A stretch of 61,000 nucleotides of DNA, from positions 64,001-125,000 of the forward strand of contig CAJNDS010000439.1 of the NCBI GenBank assembly GCA_905221605.1. The letters are read 5' to 3'. The notes beneath the pieces are model-generated. The model was not told the origin of the DNA and did no database searches. It worked only from the letters and a program-made list of their open reading frames with translations. Shown in pieces: positions 41,617 to 52,469 of this stretch (position 1 is its first letter; every line of letters begins with the position of its first letter). Both the position numbers and the translations under genes were made by a program. The stretch comes from Symbiodinium natans (Eukaryota; Sar; Dinophyceae; Suessiales; Symbiodiniaceae).

Positions 41617-42033
41617 ATGGCGAAGATTCCTCGAGTCACTCTTCGGACGAGTTTGCTGGCCTGGGCCGCCATCACCCTGGCTTTTGCGTGGACGGGCTCA
41701 AGACCATGGCTTATCTTCTCAGCGGCTGAAGTCTCAGAGCCTTCTCCGGTCGAGTTCGTCCGGAAGAAAGATAACCCCTTTGTGGATGCAGTGGCGGGCA
41801 CCATTTGTGCTGGCATCGCTTTTTCCCTCCTTTGGCTCAATGAAGGCCATGCTGTGAAGATAGAGCAGCTGCTAGATTTGGTTCGACGTCGTGTCCGGGA
41901 GATTGGGACGTCGGCGTTGCCGGAAAATGAAAGGCATCTTGTGTTCTTGAATGGGGATGCCAGGACGACTGATCAGTTGGTACTGCCAGAGTGGGGTGGT
42001 GTATCTGCCCCTGCCAACTCTGCCAAACTCAGG
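41617..42033 (+). CDS. TMEM43/LUMA-like protein, exon 1
   Basis: ATG at 41617 opens a frame with two hydrophobic segments: ~residues 12-32 (LLAWAAITLAFAW) and ~55-75 (AVAGTICAGIAFSLLWL). The second runs straight into WLNEGHAVK. A glycine-containing membrane helix ending in (W/F)NEG.AV, then ERHLVFLNGDA, is the N-terminal pattern of the TMEM43 (LUMA) family, membrane proteins of the inner nuclear envelope and ER in animals. The exon ends NSAKLR at a GC donor (GCGCAA). TMEM43 has a similar KLRR just before its MYQW motif. The ATG is chosen because the frame upstream shows no conserved pattern. Confidence 0.6.
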
Positions 42034-42127
42034 GCGCAACTTGCTTATTTTGTGCCAGCATCTCAAGTTTCAAAATGTTGTTTTCTGATTCAAGCTTGCA
42101 CAGTTCTGACTTGCATCTAGTTTGCAG

Positions 42128-42480
42128 ACAGTGACTCAGCCAGTGAGGCAAGCCTTCATGTACCAATGGGAGGAGGAGAAGGACGACAAGAGCGTGAAGT
42201 ACAACCAAGTTTGGAAGAACCACCGAGTAAACTCGGACCGATTTCAAGAATCCGGACATGACAATCCGATGTTCCCGGTGGCTCCGACTTGCATGAAGTT
42301 GGCAAAGGTGGCCGTGGGAGACTTTGTCTTATCCAAGAAGATGTGGCTTGGGTTTAAACGGTTGCTGAATTCTCCTCATGCAAACAAAATCCCGTCAGCC
42401 CTATTCCCTGTAGTGAGGTGGCAAACAAATGCCCCGTGGCCTGAAGGTTGGGAAAGCTCCAAAGTTACCAGCCCTGCGAA
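42128..42480 (+). CDS. TMEM43/LUMA-like protein, exon 2
   Basis: After TTTGCAG the frame continues TVTQPVRQAFMYQWEEEKDD and on to KYNQVWKNHRVNSDRFQESG, HDNPMFPV. This matches the lumenal TMEM43 domain order: MYQW(V/E)E, a Y...W segment, the S..F....GH.NP motif, then a region describing a filamentous/terminal surface (GDFVLSKKMW). A canonical GTGAGT donor follows at 42481. The family's C-terminal membrane helices are not seen downstream, so the copy seems truncated or its remaining exons are unrecognisable. Family assignment is from memory of motif order, not a search. Confidence 0.6.
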
Positions 42481-42562
42481 GTGAGTGAAGATGTGCTGCA
42501 AGCGATTTGCGCGAATCCGCGGATGAGCGCCTATTTAGGCTGGACTCGCTTTCATGTTTCAG

Positions 42563-42584
42563 GTTTTATGCCGTGAGGGGCTGA
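42563..42584 (+). CDS. TMEM43-like protein, possible short last exon
   Basis: TTTCAG at 42557-42562 joins exon 2 in frame to give KFYAVRG and then a stop. The 82-nt intron 42481-42562 starts GTGAGT. This would give a protein of about 263 residues, well short of the ~400 typical of TMEM43. Confidence 0.35.
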
Positions 42585-42699
42585 GCTCGAAGCAGGCAGA
42601 GGGGTCCTGCTGCAACAAAAGGTGGTTCAGGGTTCAAGGTTGCCTAAGCTTTGGACTTCTAAAGACGCAATTTCGAAGCTTTAAGAGCACGTTGTAGCT

Positions 42700-42960
42700 C
42701 ATCAGAAACAAGATTAGGTTAATGTTGGTTTTACATGGGATGGAATAATGAGAGGCGAGCCCCGCCATTTCCAGTCGAACTTGTGGTGGTCCGAATCGAG
42801 CAAGCCTGCGCTGTTCTTCACTTTGCGGGGCAACGTTGGTTCTTCTCCCACGACACCACGGATCCTAGGTTCTTTGTCAGCTTCTTTCATGTCTTTGGAG
42901 GAACCAGTAGCGGCCGGCATACTACAGTGGCGTTACAATGGTGCAGCATGCTCGGGAGCT
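42700..42960 (+). other. Coding-like sequence after the TMEM43-like gene
   Basis: A frame containing ERRAPPFPVELVVVRIEQAC and FAGQRWFFSHDTTDPRFFVS is open and protein-like. It may be a further exon of the TMEM43-like gene, but I cannot place it on the family. Confidence 0.25.
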
Positions 42961-42974
42961 ACTGTAGATTTATG

Positions 42975-43176
42975 GGGAAGTAGAAGTAGAAGTAGACGTA
43001 GCCGTAGAGGTAGGGGTAGGGGTAGGGGTAGAGGTCGAGGTATATAGAGGTGGAAGTGGAAGTGGAAGTAGAAGTAGAAGTAGGAAAAGTAGTAGTCGTC
43101 GTCGTCGTAGCACAGCAGCAGGAGCAGCAGCAGGAGAGGAGGTAGTAGCAGTAAAAAGGAGGAGGGGGAGGCGGAG

Positions 43177-43243
<67 letters not shown>

Positions 43244-43392
43244 CCTGGTACTGGTACTGGTACTAGTACTAGTACTAGTAGCAGCAGCAGTAGCAGCAGG
43301 AGGAGGAGTAGTAGTGGTAGTGGTCGTGGTCGCGGTCGTGGTCGTGGCAGCAACAGCAGCAGCAGGAGGAGAGGAGGAGGAGAAGTAGTACT
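42975..43392. repeat. AGT/AGG/GGT trinucleotide mosaic
   Basis: Purine-rich microsatellite mosaic including a pure (AGT)n core at ~43178-43242, with GTAGAA, GGTACT and CGTGGT blocks. Confidence 0.9.
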
Positions 43393-44160
43393 ACGACGGC
43401 TACTGTGTTTGCCATAGTATACTCACCCTCTTGCAGTAGACTCCTGGACGTAGGGGCCTGAAAGGATCGGAGACCTCATGCTTATCTTCGAATATGTGCC
43501 GTGTGCTGCTGTGAGCCTCTTGGGTGTACAGGCCCGGTGAAGTAGGGGTTGCGGTTTAGGGTGTAGAGTGTGATAGTGTTCAAAGAGTTATACAGCCGGG
43601 GAAGATTGCAGTGAACCCCTACAGCGAACTGCCCCTGCAGCACCTAGATGCCCTTATGCCCTTGGCCTTGGCAGCAAAGGGATCAAGGGTTAGGTTGCTT
43701 TGGCGCAAGGGCTTTCGGGGGCTCGTGTGTATCATAGAGTACCGCAGTAAACCACAAAAAGTACACCATATTTAGTTGAGGGCTTAGGATCAACGGGGGT
43801 TGGTCGCCTTTGTGGGAAACTACAGTGTTTTCTGACACTAGAACAGCCTGATACTGATTCAGCACAGCATGACCACCATATTGAGGGCACACTATAGCGC
43901 CTAACAGCGCCGAGACGGTTTCGCGAAAATCGCTCATGTGGGTTTTTGGTACAGCGCCTATTGGGAGCCACCGGAGGCTCCCACGTTTCGACGCTGCATA
44001 TAGACGTAGCAGATGACTGCAGAATTTGATGGGTCATAGCGCAGTCTTGTGCAGCTTGTGCAGCACGTTATAGAAGAGCTAGTAGTTCGTAGCAGAGACA
44101 TAGACATCAATGTGTCAGGGTCAATGTGCTGTCATTTCACTTCTTTCATTGTTTCCAGGC
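43393..44160. other. Spacer with no recognised gene
   Basis: Nothing recognised apart from unsupported short frames. Confidence 0.4.
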
Positions 44161-44490
44161 GTTGATGTAATCTTCGAAAGCAACAAGGTTGTTTCAAAAC
44201 ATGATCCTGCGTGAGTTGAAGCCCCAAGCCCCGAAACTGAAACGTGAATCTTGTGGTTCGCCACATCGCATCAGGTGCCTTTTGAAGCAGATGCCGGCAA
44301 GATCTTGGTTCCAGGCTTGCGTTGCCGAGTTCAGGACAGGGCGGCAGAGATCTGTGAGGTCACCCCACCTCCGTTGCCAATAAAGGCGGGCTGTAGGTTC
44401 ATGGGGGTAACATGGCGAGAGTCTGCGTGCGCCACGCCACGCCCACACATGCTTTACTCCGCACGCGGCCAAGACAGCGAACTTCCTTAA
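44161..44490 (+). other. Possible two-exon gene fragment, unknown product
   Basis: After TTTCCAG a short frame VDVIFESNK ends at a GT donor (~44191). After CATCAG at ~44274, VPFEADAGKILVPGLRCRVQ and DRAAEICEVTPPPLPIKAG continue in phase. Hydrophobic/charged patterning looks coding. No family recognised. Confidence 0.28.
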
Positions 44491-44560
44491 CTCAAGAACC
44501 ACCTTCTGGAGAACCATAACATTCTGAACACCATCATAGAACACGAGAAACGCGGAAGCT

Positions 44561-44850
44561 GAAACCCTAAACCCTAAACCCTAAACCCTAAACCCTAAAC
44601 CCTAAACCCTAAACCCTAAACCCTAAACCCTAAACCCCAAACCCCAAACCCTAAACCCCAAACCCTAAACCCTAAACCCTAAACCCTAAACCCTAAGCCC
44701 TAAGCCCTAAGCCCTAAACCCTAACCCCTAAACCCTAAACCCCAAACCCTAAACCCTAAACCCTAAACCCTAAACCCTAACCTTACCTTTTCCCCGAAAA
44801 CGCTTGCGAAACGGGTGGGAAAAAACCCTAAACCCTAAACCCTAAACCAG
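44561..44850. repeat. Interstitial telomere-like CCCTAAA array
   Basis: About 30 near-perfect AAACCCT heptamers with AAACCCC and AAGCCCT variants, a short unique gap, then three more (44826-44848). C-rich strand on the plus strand. Confidence 0.9.
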
Positions 44851-45296
44851 AGTGCTTGACTCTTTCAAGATGCTGTTTCTCTAAGTGCCAATCCTGGGCG
44901 AATAGTGCCAATTTGACCCTGGAGGCTAGACCCCAGCTGGAGTGAACCTCCACTTCTACATCCGAGATGATCCTATCTTAAAGACTACACCCGAACTTGC
45001 AAAACCTAAAGTATAAAAACTCCAAGCTGTTTGGGAGGTGCATTTCACTGAGCAATCGTTCGGGGAGGACACCGAGGCTTAGCATTGCAGGTTTTGGACT
45101 TACGGTTGAGGCTTTCGGGTTAAGGGTTAAGGAGCCTCAAATTGAAGCAGCGCTGGGAAATCGGGGCTTTGGGATTGGAGCTTGGGATTTGGTCTGGGAT
45201 GCAGGTTTTTTTTGGTTTCTCCGCGAGGGTTTTCAGTATATTGTTCATGGTAGATGTTTACTTTTTCCGTGCTTTCATGTTGTGCAGGAGATGTGT

Positions 45297-45421
45297 GAAA
45301 CCCTAAACCCTTAATCCTAAACCCTAAATGCTAAACCCTAAACCCTAAACCCTAAACCCTAAACCCTAAACCCTAAACCCTAAACCCTAAACCCTAAACC
45401 CGAAACCCGAAACCCTAAACT
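45297..45421. repeat. Interstitial telomere-like CCCTAAA array
   Basis: About 17 AAACCCT heptamers with AAACCCG variants at the right edge. Same orientation as the previous block. Confidence 0.9.
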
Positions 45422-45589
45422 AAAGCGAGCTGCGGGTGCTGCGATAAACAGCAGCGAGCGATACCGCGTGGCGACAGCCCGCGGACGAGCCCGAGCCGTC
45501 AAGCGAAGCCTGGCGAGGGCGAGGGGCGGTGCACGCGATCAGCGCGGCCCACGCATAGAAGGGTTGAACCCGCTGAAAGCGTCAGCCTG

Positions 45590-45930
45590 GCCCAAAGAGA
45601 GGCATTTCAGCCTTTTTGGGCTTCTCCCGCACCATTTCTGAGCCTTCTTGGGCCTCTCCCACACCATTTCTGAGCTTTTTTGGGCCCGACCATTCTGCCA
45701 AGCCATTCCTCACCACCTGAACCGAGGATTTTATGAACCTTTGAACCGAGGATATTGCGTGTGACTGGGGCCTTTCGTCTAAAGTCATCTTCACCACCTG
45801 AAATCGTCGACGGCTTTTGAGCCGAGGATTTTACGTGTGACTGGGGCCTCTCGTCTAAAGTCACCCTCGGAATTGGGGTTTATAAATCGTCGACGGCTTT
45901 TGAGCCGAGGATATTACGTGTGAAGGCTAT
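45590..45930. repeat. Two short tandem repeats
   Basis: A ~36-bp unit with TCTCCCGCACCATTTCTGAG (about 2.5 copies, 45600-45690), then ~70-90-bp units with CGTCGACGGCTTTTGAGCCG and GTGTGACTGGGGCCTCTCGT (about 3 copies). Confidence 0.75.
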
Positions 45931-46082
45931 ATACGGAAAGCGATAGCCCAACAAGTATATGAAAACCCTAAACCCGCCCAAGGTTGAGATGTGGGTGGGT
46001 AGGTTGGAGAGAGCATTGCACCTGGGCGCACACCGCAACACACGTCCCGCGTGGTGGTGTGCGCGGAACATTTAGCAAACAA

Positions 46083-46335
46083 TAAACCCTAATCCCTCAA
46101 CCCTCAACCTTCAACCCTCAACCCTCAACCCTCAACCCTAGACCCTAGACCCTAGACCCTAAACCCTAAACCCTAAACTTTTTAAACCCTAAACCCTAAC
46201 CCTAAACCCTAAACCCTAAACCGTGGAGCATGGCTAGACGGATGGCAATAAAACCCTAAGCCCTAAGCCCTAAGCCCTAAGCCCTAAGCCCTAAGCCCTA
46301 AGCCCTAAACCCTAAACCCTAGACCCTAGGCCGGA
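46083..46335. repeat. Telomere-like array in homogeneous variant blocks
   Basis: Consecutive blocks of CTCAACC (46097-46138), CTAGACC (46137-46163), CTAAACC, and then CTAAGCC (46254-46310). Variants occur as runs rather than scattered. Confidence 0.88.
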
Positions 46336-46463
46336 TGTAAGGACTACTTCGAGATGAGCGATGTGGTTTGTACGGATCCTTTGGAGCCATGGGAGGTGGG
46401 GCCGAACCAGTGGACCTTCGTGCCACTGCGACTTTGAAGGCACGGAAGTTTCAAGTAGTCGAT

Positions 46464-46506
46464 TTAGGGTTTAGGGTTTGGGGTTTGGGGTTTAGGGTTT
46501 AGGGTT
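46464..46506. repeat. Short TTTAGGG array in the opposite orientation
   Basis: Six GGTTTAGG/GGTTTGGG heptamers, facing the CCCTAAA blocks to the left. Confidence 0.85.
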
Positions 46507-46530
46507 AAGTCTGCGGACATCTCGGCAGAA

Positions 46531-47129
46531 ATGTGCCAGAAGGATTCTATACGTTTTGCGGGCTCCGAAAGTGTACTTGTGTTTTTTTCATGGGACTTTC
46601 TACTGCGGGAGCGGCTTCGAATGCAAGCAGCAGGGAGTTCGGTTGTTGGACTTGGGTAAAGCCGAGGCAATTCAATGAGAACAAGGCGGTGCGATCTATG
46701 TGGATCAGAGCTAACACTGCCACAACGAACATCGCCGACGAAATGGGGCGCACACTGCTGGGTGAGAACGAGGTGGACATTTACATCGAGGACGACCGAT
46801 CCATCATATTGCATCTCCAGCACGGAGTGGACCAGATGTCTCCTGTTGGTCAAATTGGTCAAAAAGAAGTGCTGTCGGTGCTTTCGTTTTCTGCTGCCTC
46901 TTGGAACGGCAGTAGTCGGGAGAAAGCTTTACCCAATAGGCCATAGGCCCAGCCAAGGTTAAAGATGTTGAAGCAGACTCTCAATTGCGTGAAGCTGGCC
47001 TCTGCGTTCCTAGATGGCTCATCTCCTGATGAACTTTGCCTTGCGTTTGAGGGCACGTACTCTTGCGAAGCGGTGATCATGAAGGAGAAGGACATGCGGG
47101 GTTTCAAAGAGTTCCTACACGCATTGTAG
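46531..47129 (+). other. Hypothetical gene fragment, probably two or three exons
   Basis: ATG at 46531 opens MCQKDSIRFAGSESVLVFFS to a GTAAAG near 46655. A second frame reads WIRANTATTNIADEMGRTLL and GENEVDIYIEDDRSIILHLQ to ~46840. A third, after GAAGCAG at ~46975, reads TLNCVKLASAFLDGSSPDEL, CLAFEGTYSCEAVIMKEKDM and stops at 47129. The segments look coding but I recognise no family and the splice pattern is inferred. Confidence 0.38.
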
Positions 47130-47625
47130 GCCTTATCGGGTCACGTCGAGTATTCTGTCAGATGAAACTGCACAAGTTGTTTTACTGCAATGATGTGCAT
47201 TATCCTCACCCTGAACCCTGTCCGATGTAGGCAGCTATCGTCACTTATGGTCTTTAGAGACTTTAGAGAAAAGAATCTGTGGGGTCGCCCCCAAACTCAA
47301 CAATGAAAGGGTTCAGGGCGCGCCAGAAGAAACCCCAACACCCTGCATTAGAAGCTGTGCCACACTGTCCCCCCCCCCCCCGGGCCTAACCCAACCCAAG
47401 CCAAGCCAAGCCAGAGCCTGAACATAATTTAGTGAGAGGGAGAATAGCAAGGCCCTCATAGGAAAGGCATGGGAAGTGCAAAGGTCTGTGTAAATCGAGT
47501 GAGGTCTATGTAGAAAAGCATCTGAAATATGAGGTGTCAAATGCGTCGACCGGGGCGAATGCACAATGTAACTGCAAAAACATTGTGGAATGAGAAGAAA
47601 AAACACAGCGCCAACTACGCAAACT

Positions 47626-47743
47626 CTTGATAGCGGTAGTGGTGGTAGTGGTGTTGGTTGTAGTTGTAGCTGTAGCTGTAGATGTAGATGTAGCTGTAGC
47701 TGTAGCTGTAGCTGTAGTTGTAGTTGTAGTGGTAGTGGTAGTT

Positions 47744-47841
<98 letters not shown>

Positions 47842-47870
47842 TAGTAGTTAGTAGTTAGTAGTTAGTAGTT
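47626..47870. repeat. (TAG)n/(TGTAGC)n microsatellite passing into GTAGTTA heptamers
   Basis: TGTAGC hexamers, then ~30 TAG triplets, then four GTAGTTA heptamers. Poly-S/V frames here are not proteins. Confidence 0.92.
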
Positions 47871-48744
47871 AGTAGTAAGTAGTAAGTAGTAAGTAGTAAG
47901 TAGTAAGTAGTAAGTAGTAAGTAGTAAGTAGTAAGTAGTAAGTAGTAAGTAGTAAGTAGTAAGTAGTAAGTAGTAAGTAGTAAGTAGTAAGTAGTAAGTA
48001 GTAAGTACTAAGTAGTAAGTAGTAAGTAGTAAGTAGTAAGTAGTAAGTAGTAAGTAGTAAGTAGTAAGTAGTAAGTAGTAAGTAGTAAGTAGTAAGTAGT
48101 AAGTAGTAAGTAGTAAGTAGTAAGTAGTAAGTAGTAAGTAGTAAGTAGCAAGTAGTAAGTAGTAAGTAGTAAGTAGTAAGTAGTAAGTAGTAAGTAGTAA
48201 GTAGTAAGTAATAAGTAGTAAGTAGTAAGTAGCAAGTAGCAAGTAGCAAGTAGCAAGTAGTAAGTGGTAAGTGGTAAGTGGTAAGGAATAAGGAGTAAGC
48301 AGTAAGTAGTAAGTAGTAAGTAGTAAGTAGTAAGTAGTAAGTAGTAAGTAGTAAGTAGTAAGTAGTAGGTAGTAAGTAGTAAGTAGTAAGTAGTAAGTAG
48401 TAAGTAGTAAGTAGTAAGTAGTAAGTAGTAAGTAGTAAGTAGTAAGTAGTAAGTAGTAAGTAAGTAGTAAGTAGTAAGTAGTAAGTAGTAAGTAGTAAGT
48501 AGTAAGTAGTAAGTAGTAAGTAGTATGTAGTATGTAGTAAGTAGTAAGTAGTAAGTAGTAAGTAGTAAGTAGTACGTAGTAAGTAGTAAGTAGTAAGTAG
48601 TAAGTAGTAAGTAGTAAGTAGTAAGTAGTAAGTAGTAAGTAGTAAGTAGTAAGTAGTAAGTAGTAAGTAGTAAGTAGTCAGTAGTAAGTAGTAAGTAGTA
48701 AGTAGTAAGTAGTAAGTAGTAAGTAGTAAGTAGTAAGTAGCCAG
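47870..48744. repeat. (AAGTAGT)n heptamer satellite
   Basis: About 125 nearly perfect AAGTAGT heptamers with scattered single-base variants (AAGTAGC, AAGTGGT, ATGTAGT). The poly-LLTTYY frames of up to ~350 codons on the minus strand follow from the 21-nt super-period and are not genes. Confidence 0.93.
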
Positions 48745-48745
48745 T

Positions 48746-48748
48746 AGC

Positions 48749-48846
<98 letters not shown>

Positions 48847-48868
48847 CAGCAGCAGCAGTAGCAGCAGG
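48746..48868. repeat. (AGT)n microsatellite
   Basis: About 32 AGT triplets and a short AGC tail close the heptamer tract. Confidence 0.93.
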
Positions 48869-49017
48869 AAGCTGCGCTCGAGCGTGAAGTGCTTCTGGCC
48901 GCAAACTGTGTCAATTGTGTTCTCATCCCAGCCGCCCAAAGCTTTTTTTGGTTTTTTAATAAGAAAGAAGAGGCAAGGCCAAATAGTACGTAAAGGTCCA
49001 TGCCACTTAGGGGTTTA

Positions 49018-49350
49018 GGGTTGAGGGTGGGGAAGGTGGGGAAGGTGGGCAAGGTGGAGAAGGTGGGAAAGGTGGGGAAGGTGGGGCAGGTGGGAAGGTG
49101 GAAAGGTGGGAAGGTGGAAAGGTGGGAAGGTGGGGAAGGTGGGGAAGGTGGGAAAGGTGGGAAATGGGAAGGTGGGAAAGGTGGGGAAGGTGGGAAGGTG
49201 GGAAGGGTGGGCAAGGTGGGAAGGTGGGAAGGTGGGGAAGGTGGGAAAGTGGGAAGGTGGGAAGGTGGGAAGGTAGGTGGGAAAGGTGGGCAAGGTGGGA
49301 AAGGTGGGAAAGGTGGTGAAGGTGGGGTGGGAAAGGTGGGTGGGAAAGGT
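49018..49350. repeat. GGTGGGAA/GGTGGGGAA minisatellite
   Basis: About 35 copies of an 8-10-bp G-rich unit (AAGGTGGG). Strong G clustering suggests G-quadruplex potential on the plus strand. Confidence 0.9.
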
Positions 49351-49485
49351 GGGAAAGGAATCCGGTTCACAAAAAAAATTTAAACGCGCCTTCATCGTGG
49401 ATTTTAACCATGCCTTCTCATCTCGAGTTCCGCTTTCTCATTTTTGTGAATCATAGTTCTTGGGGGGTGCACCCGGGGGGTGAAC

Positions 49486-50124
<639 letters not shown>

Positions 50125-50125
<1 letters not shown>

Positions 50126-50425
50126 ACTACTAACTACTAAGTACTAACTACGAACTACTAGCTACTAACTACTAACTACTAACTACTAACTACTAACTAC
50201 TAACTACTAACTACTAACTACTTACTACTTACTACTTCCTACTTACTTCTAGCTACTAGCTACTAGCTACTAGCTACTAACTACTAACTACTAACTACTA
50301 ACTACTAACTACTAACTACTAGCTACTAGCTACTAGCTACTAGCTACTAGCTACTGGCTACTGGCTACTAGCTACTAACTACTAACTACAAACTACTAAC
50401 TACTAACTAGTAGCTACTACTACTA
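50125..50425. repeat. CTAACTA heptamer repeat
   Basis: About 40 units of CTAACTA/CTAGCTA. This heptamer is the reverse complement of GTAGTTA at 47840-47870. Confidence 0.92.
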
Positions 50426-50448
50426 CTACTACCACCACTACTAAGGGA

Positions 50449-50610
50449 ATGGGAAAGCGAAGAAGGCCAAGGGAGACAAAGGAGGTACAAGCCAGGAAGC
50501 GCATCGTGAAGTACGACCTCACGAGGAGATACACTGCCAAGGACATTGCGCCTTGGACACAAGTCATTGATGCCTTGGCGCAAGGCCAAGCGCAACCCAA
50601 CCCGGGGTAA
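50449..50610 (+). other. Short basic ORF beside the satellite, possible exon
   Basis: ATG at 50449 opens 53 codons, beginning MGKRRRPRETKEVQARKRIV, ending PNPG then TAA inside a GGGGTAACTG that could be a GT donor. A second protein-like piece (LHKIEDNRREEDRWRKVSG) lies at ~50659-50720. Unknown product. Confidence 0.25.
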
Positions 50611-50839
50611 CTGTTTGCCCCACGAATGTGATGACGCGCATCTTTACGGCTTGCAAGGCTCCACAAGATTGAGGACAATCGTCGCGAAGAAGATCGATGG
50701 AGAAAGGTCTCCGGACCCGCTGAAGAAAGACGTTAAGTTGTGGCCATGGGTACAGATCGCACCCAGTCCGATTGAGAAAGACAAGGCGGAGCCTTCAGTC
50801 TTGACCACACTGAGGGCCACTTCTCCGCCTTATCTATGA

Positions 50840-51160
50840 GGCCTCGAGGAAATCGGTTTGGCAAGATGAGGTCAACGTCCTTAGAAAGGCCAATGTGGTG
50901 GAAATGACCAAGAGCTTCTTGCGCAGAATTGGGAGAGACCAGGTGACGTCGTGATCTTCTACCTGAAGGCACCGCGTGAGGTTGCCCGTTCCTGAGCATC
51001 GAAGATTGATAGAAGAACACGTCTTCAGATTGGTTTTGAGATTTACTTTTTGTTTTGATACGTCAGCAGTGTTCTGCGTCGTCCAGTGTCTCTAGGGCAC
51101 AGTCCGTGTACGAGGATGTAATTACCTTCGAAGAGGCAATCTCTCGCAATCTTTCACACT
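50840..51160. other. Spacer with no recognised gene
   Basis: Nothing recognised. Confidence 0.4.
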
Positions 51161-51161
51161 G

Positions 51162-51605
51162 ATGGCGTCAAACAAGTTCGCTTGGACAAGCCCATCGTTG
51201 TACGCAAACAGCCGGGCTGTGTCAAGACCGGAGATCCCTGCCAGGGGCGAGATCATACATGAGGTGAAGAAAAAGGTGCAGTTTCTCAATGTGCTCATGG
51301 ACTGGGAGGGTGAATTGAACTTGAAGAAGGTTGAAGAACTCTTTGTACAACAACGCTACGCCGATCTCCCACATCCCATCCGTGTGAGCTGTGGAAACCA
51401 TACGCCCTATGACATGCAGGTTTTGGTCGTGCCCGAAGGTTCGAATTTAAGTGGGACATCGTCAAGCACATTAAATTCACCGAGGGGACAAAAGTACTGC
51501 GCATGTGCACAGCTCGAGATTGACTACTGCAAGCAGTGCCGCGAGGGTGGCCGAGCGCTGCAGTATCTTCTCGAGGCTATGGGCGGCTTCCAGGTCCGTT
51601 GCTGA
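51162..51605 (+). other. Hypothetical ORF, 147 codons, probably part of a broken or spliced gene
   Basis: ATG at 51162 begins MASNKFAWTSPSLYANSRAV. The middle (KKVQFLNVLMDWEGELNLKK, VEELFVQQRYADLPHPIRV) looks coding. Around 51440-51510 a neighbouring frame looks better (FEFKWDIVKHIKFTEGTKVL), suggesting a frameshift or a very short intron. The frame stops at TGA 51603 and remains open beyond it. Confidence 0.4.
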
Positions 51606-52461
51606 AAACTGATTCCCGCTGCATGGGGTGCCAATCCGGAACTTCAGATTCTGTGCGAGCTTTTGAAGGTCACCGCTCAGGTGGCCACTTCGTGGGACGA
51701 GATCATGGAGTTGAACACTGGTCAAACGCAGCTCGCTCAGCTTCACTTTCAATACGACCCTGCCATTGGGAACTTGTGGAGGAGGCTGATCCCGAGTCCT
51801 GGCGGGCGATGAAGAGACAACTGGAGGTGACACCAGAACAGGTTGACCCTTCTCTTTGTGGTGGCAATTGTTTGCGAGGTGGGGTTCGAGCTCTGAGTGA
51901 TTTTGCCTCTGAGTCCTAAGCGAGCTCGTGCAAGGACAAGTCTGCAGGTGGTCGTTCACTCGCTGCTGATCGTGATGTTGCTTTGCCAAGGCAAATCGCA
52001 TAAGGGTAGGTCGGGTTTTGCCACTGAACCAGGGGAAGAAGCTCACGTACCTGTCCAGCAGGAGTGTGGGAGTGCGATTTCGGCTCCTACGATTGATCAT
52101 GCTGGCCATCAGGTTGTGCAACGTCGTGAAATGGAAGGTTCCGCTGCGGATATCACGCATACTTTGACCTCGATCCATTGCCGAACTCCTTTGGCTACAT
52201 GGCTCGCTGGCTGCGAGAACATGCGATGCCAAGCATAAACATCCTATGCGGAGCTGCAAAACTTGTGATCGATTGTGGGGTCGCTTGCTTTATGTGGTTG
52301 TTGACATCAAAAAGCTGGCTTTCTTCAAGCTTGCGAAGGGCGACTCTCTGGTGAGTTGTGGTTGCGAGGCAGAAGCTAGCTTCATGGGCCAGGCTGGGCG
52401 AGTAAGGCCTTTCCGCTGGTGTGAGTTGAAGATGACTCGCGCAGCTCCCGGCAAAATTTAA
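51606..52461 (+). other. Continuation of coding-like sequence in changing frames
   Basis: Protein-like pieces follow one another in different frames: NPELQILCELLKVTAQVATS (~51640), WELVEEADPESWRAMKRQLE (~51770), FDLDPLPNSFGYMARWLREH (~52165), CDAKHKHPMRSCKTCDRLWG and DIKKLAFFKLAKGDSLVSCG (to 52461). This fits a multi-exon gene with unresolved introns or a pseudogene. The Cys/His cluster could be a zinc site but is not a motif I can name. Confidence 0.33.
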
Positions 52462-52469
52462 ACACAAAA

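Noticed and set aside
45421-45560. GC-rich stretch between telomere-like arrays considered as an rRNA fragment
   Set aside because: No recognisable rRNA core segment.
47869-48939. Minus-strand frame of ~350 codons of LLLTTYY
   Set aside because: Direct consequence of the AAGTAGT heptamer; no non-repeat coding sequence.
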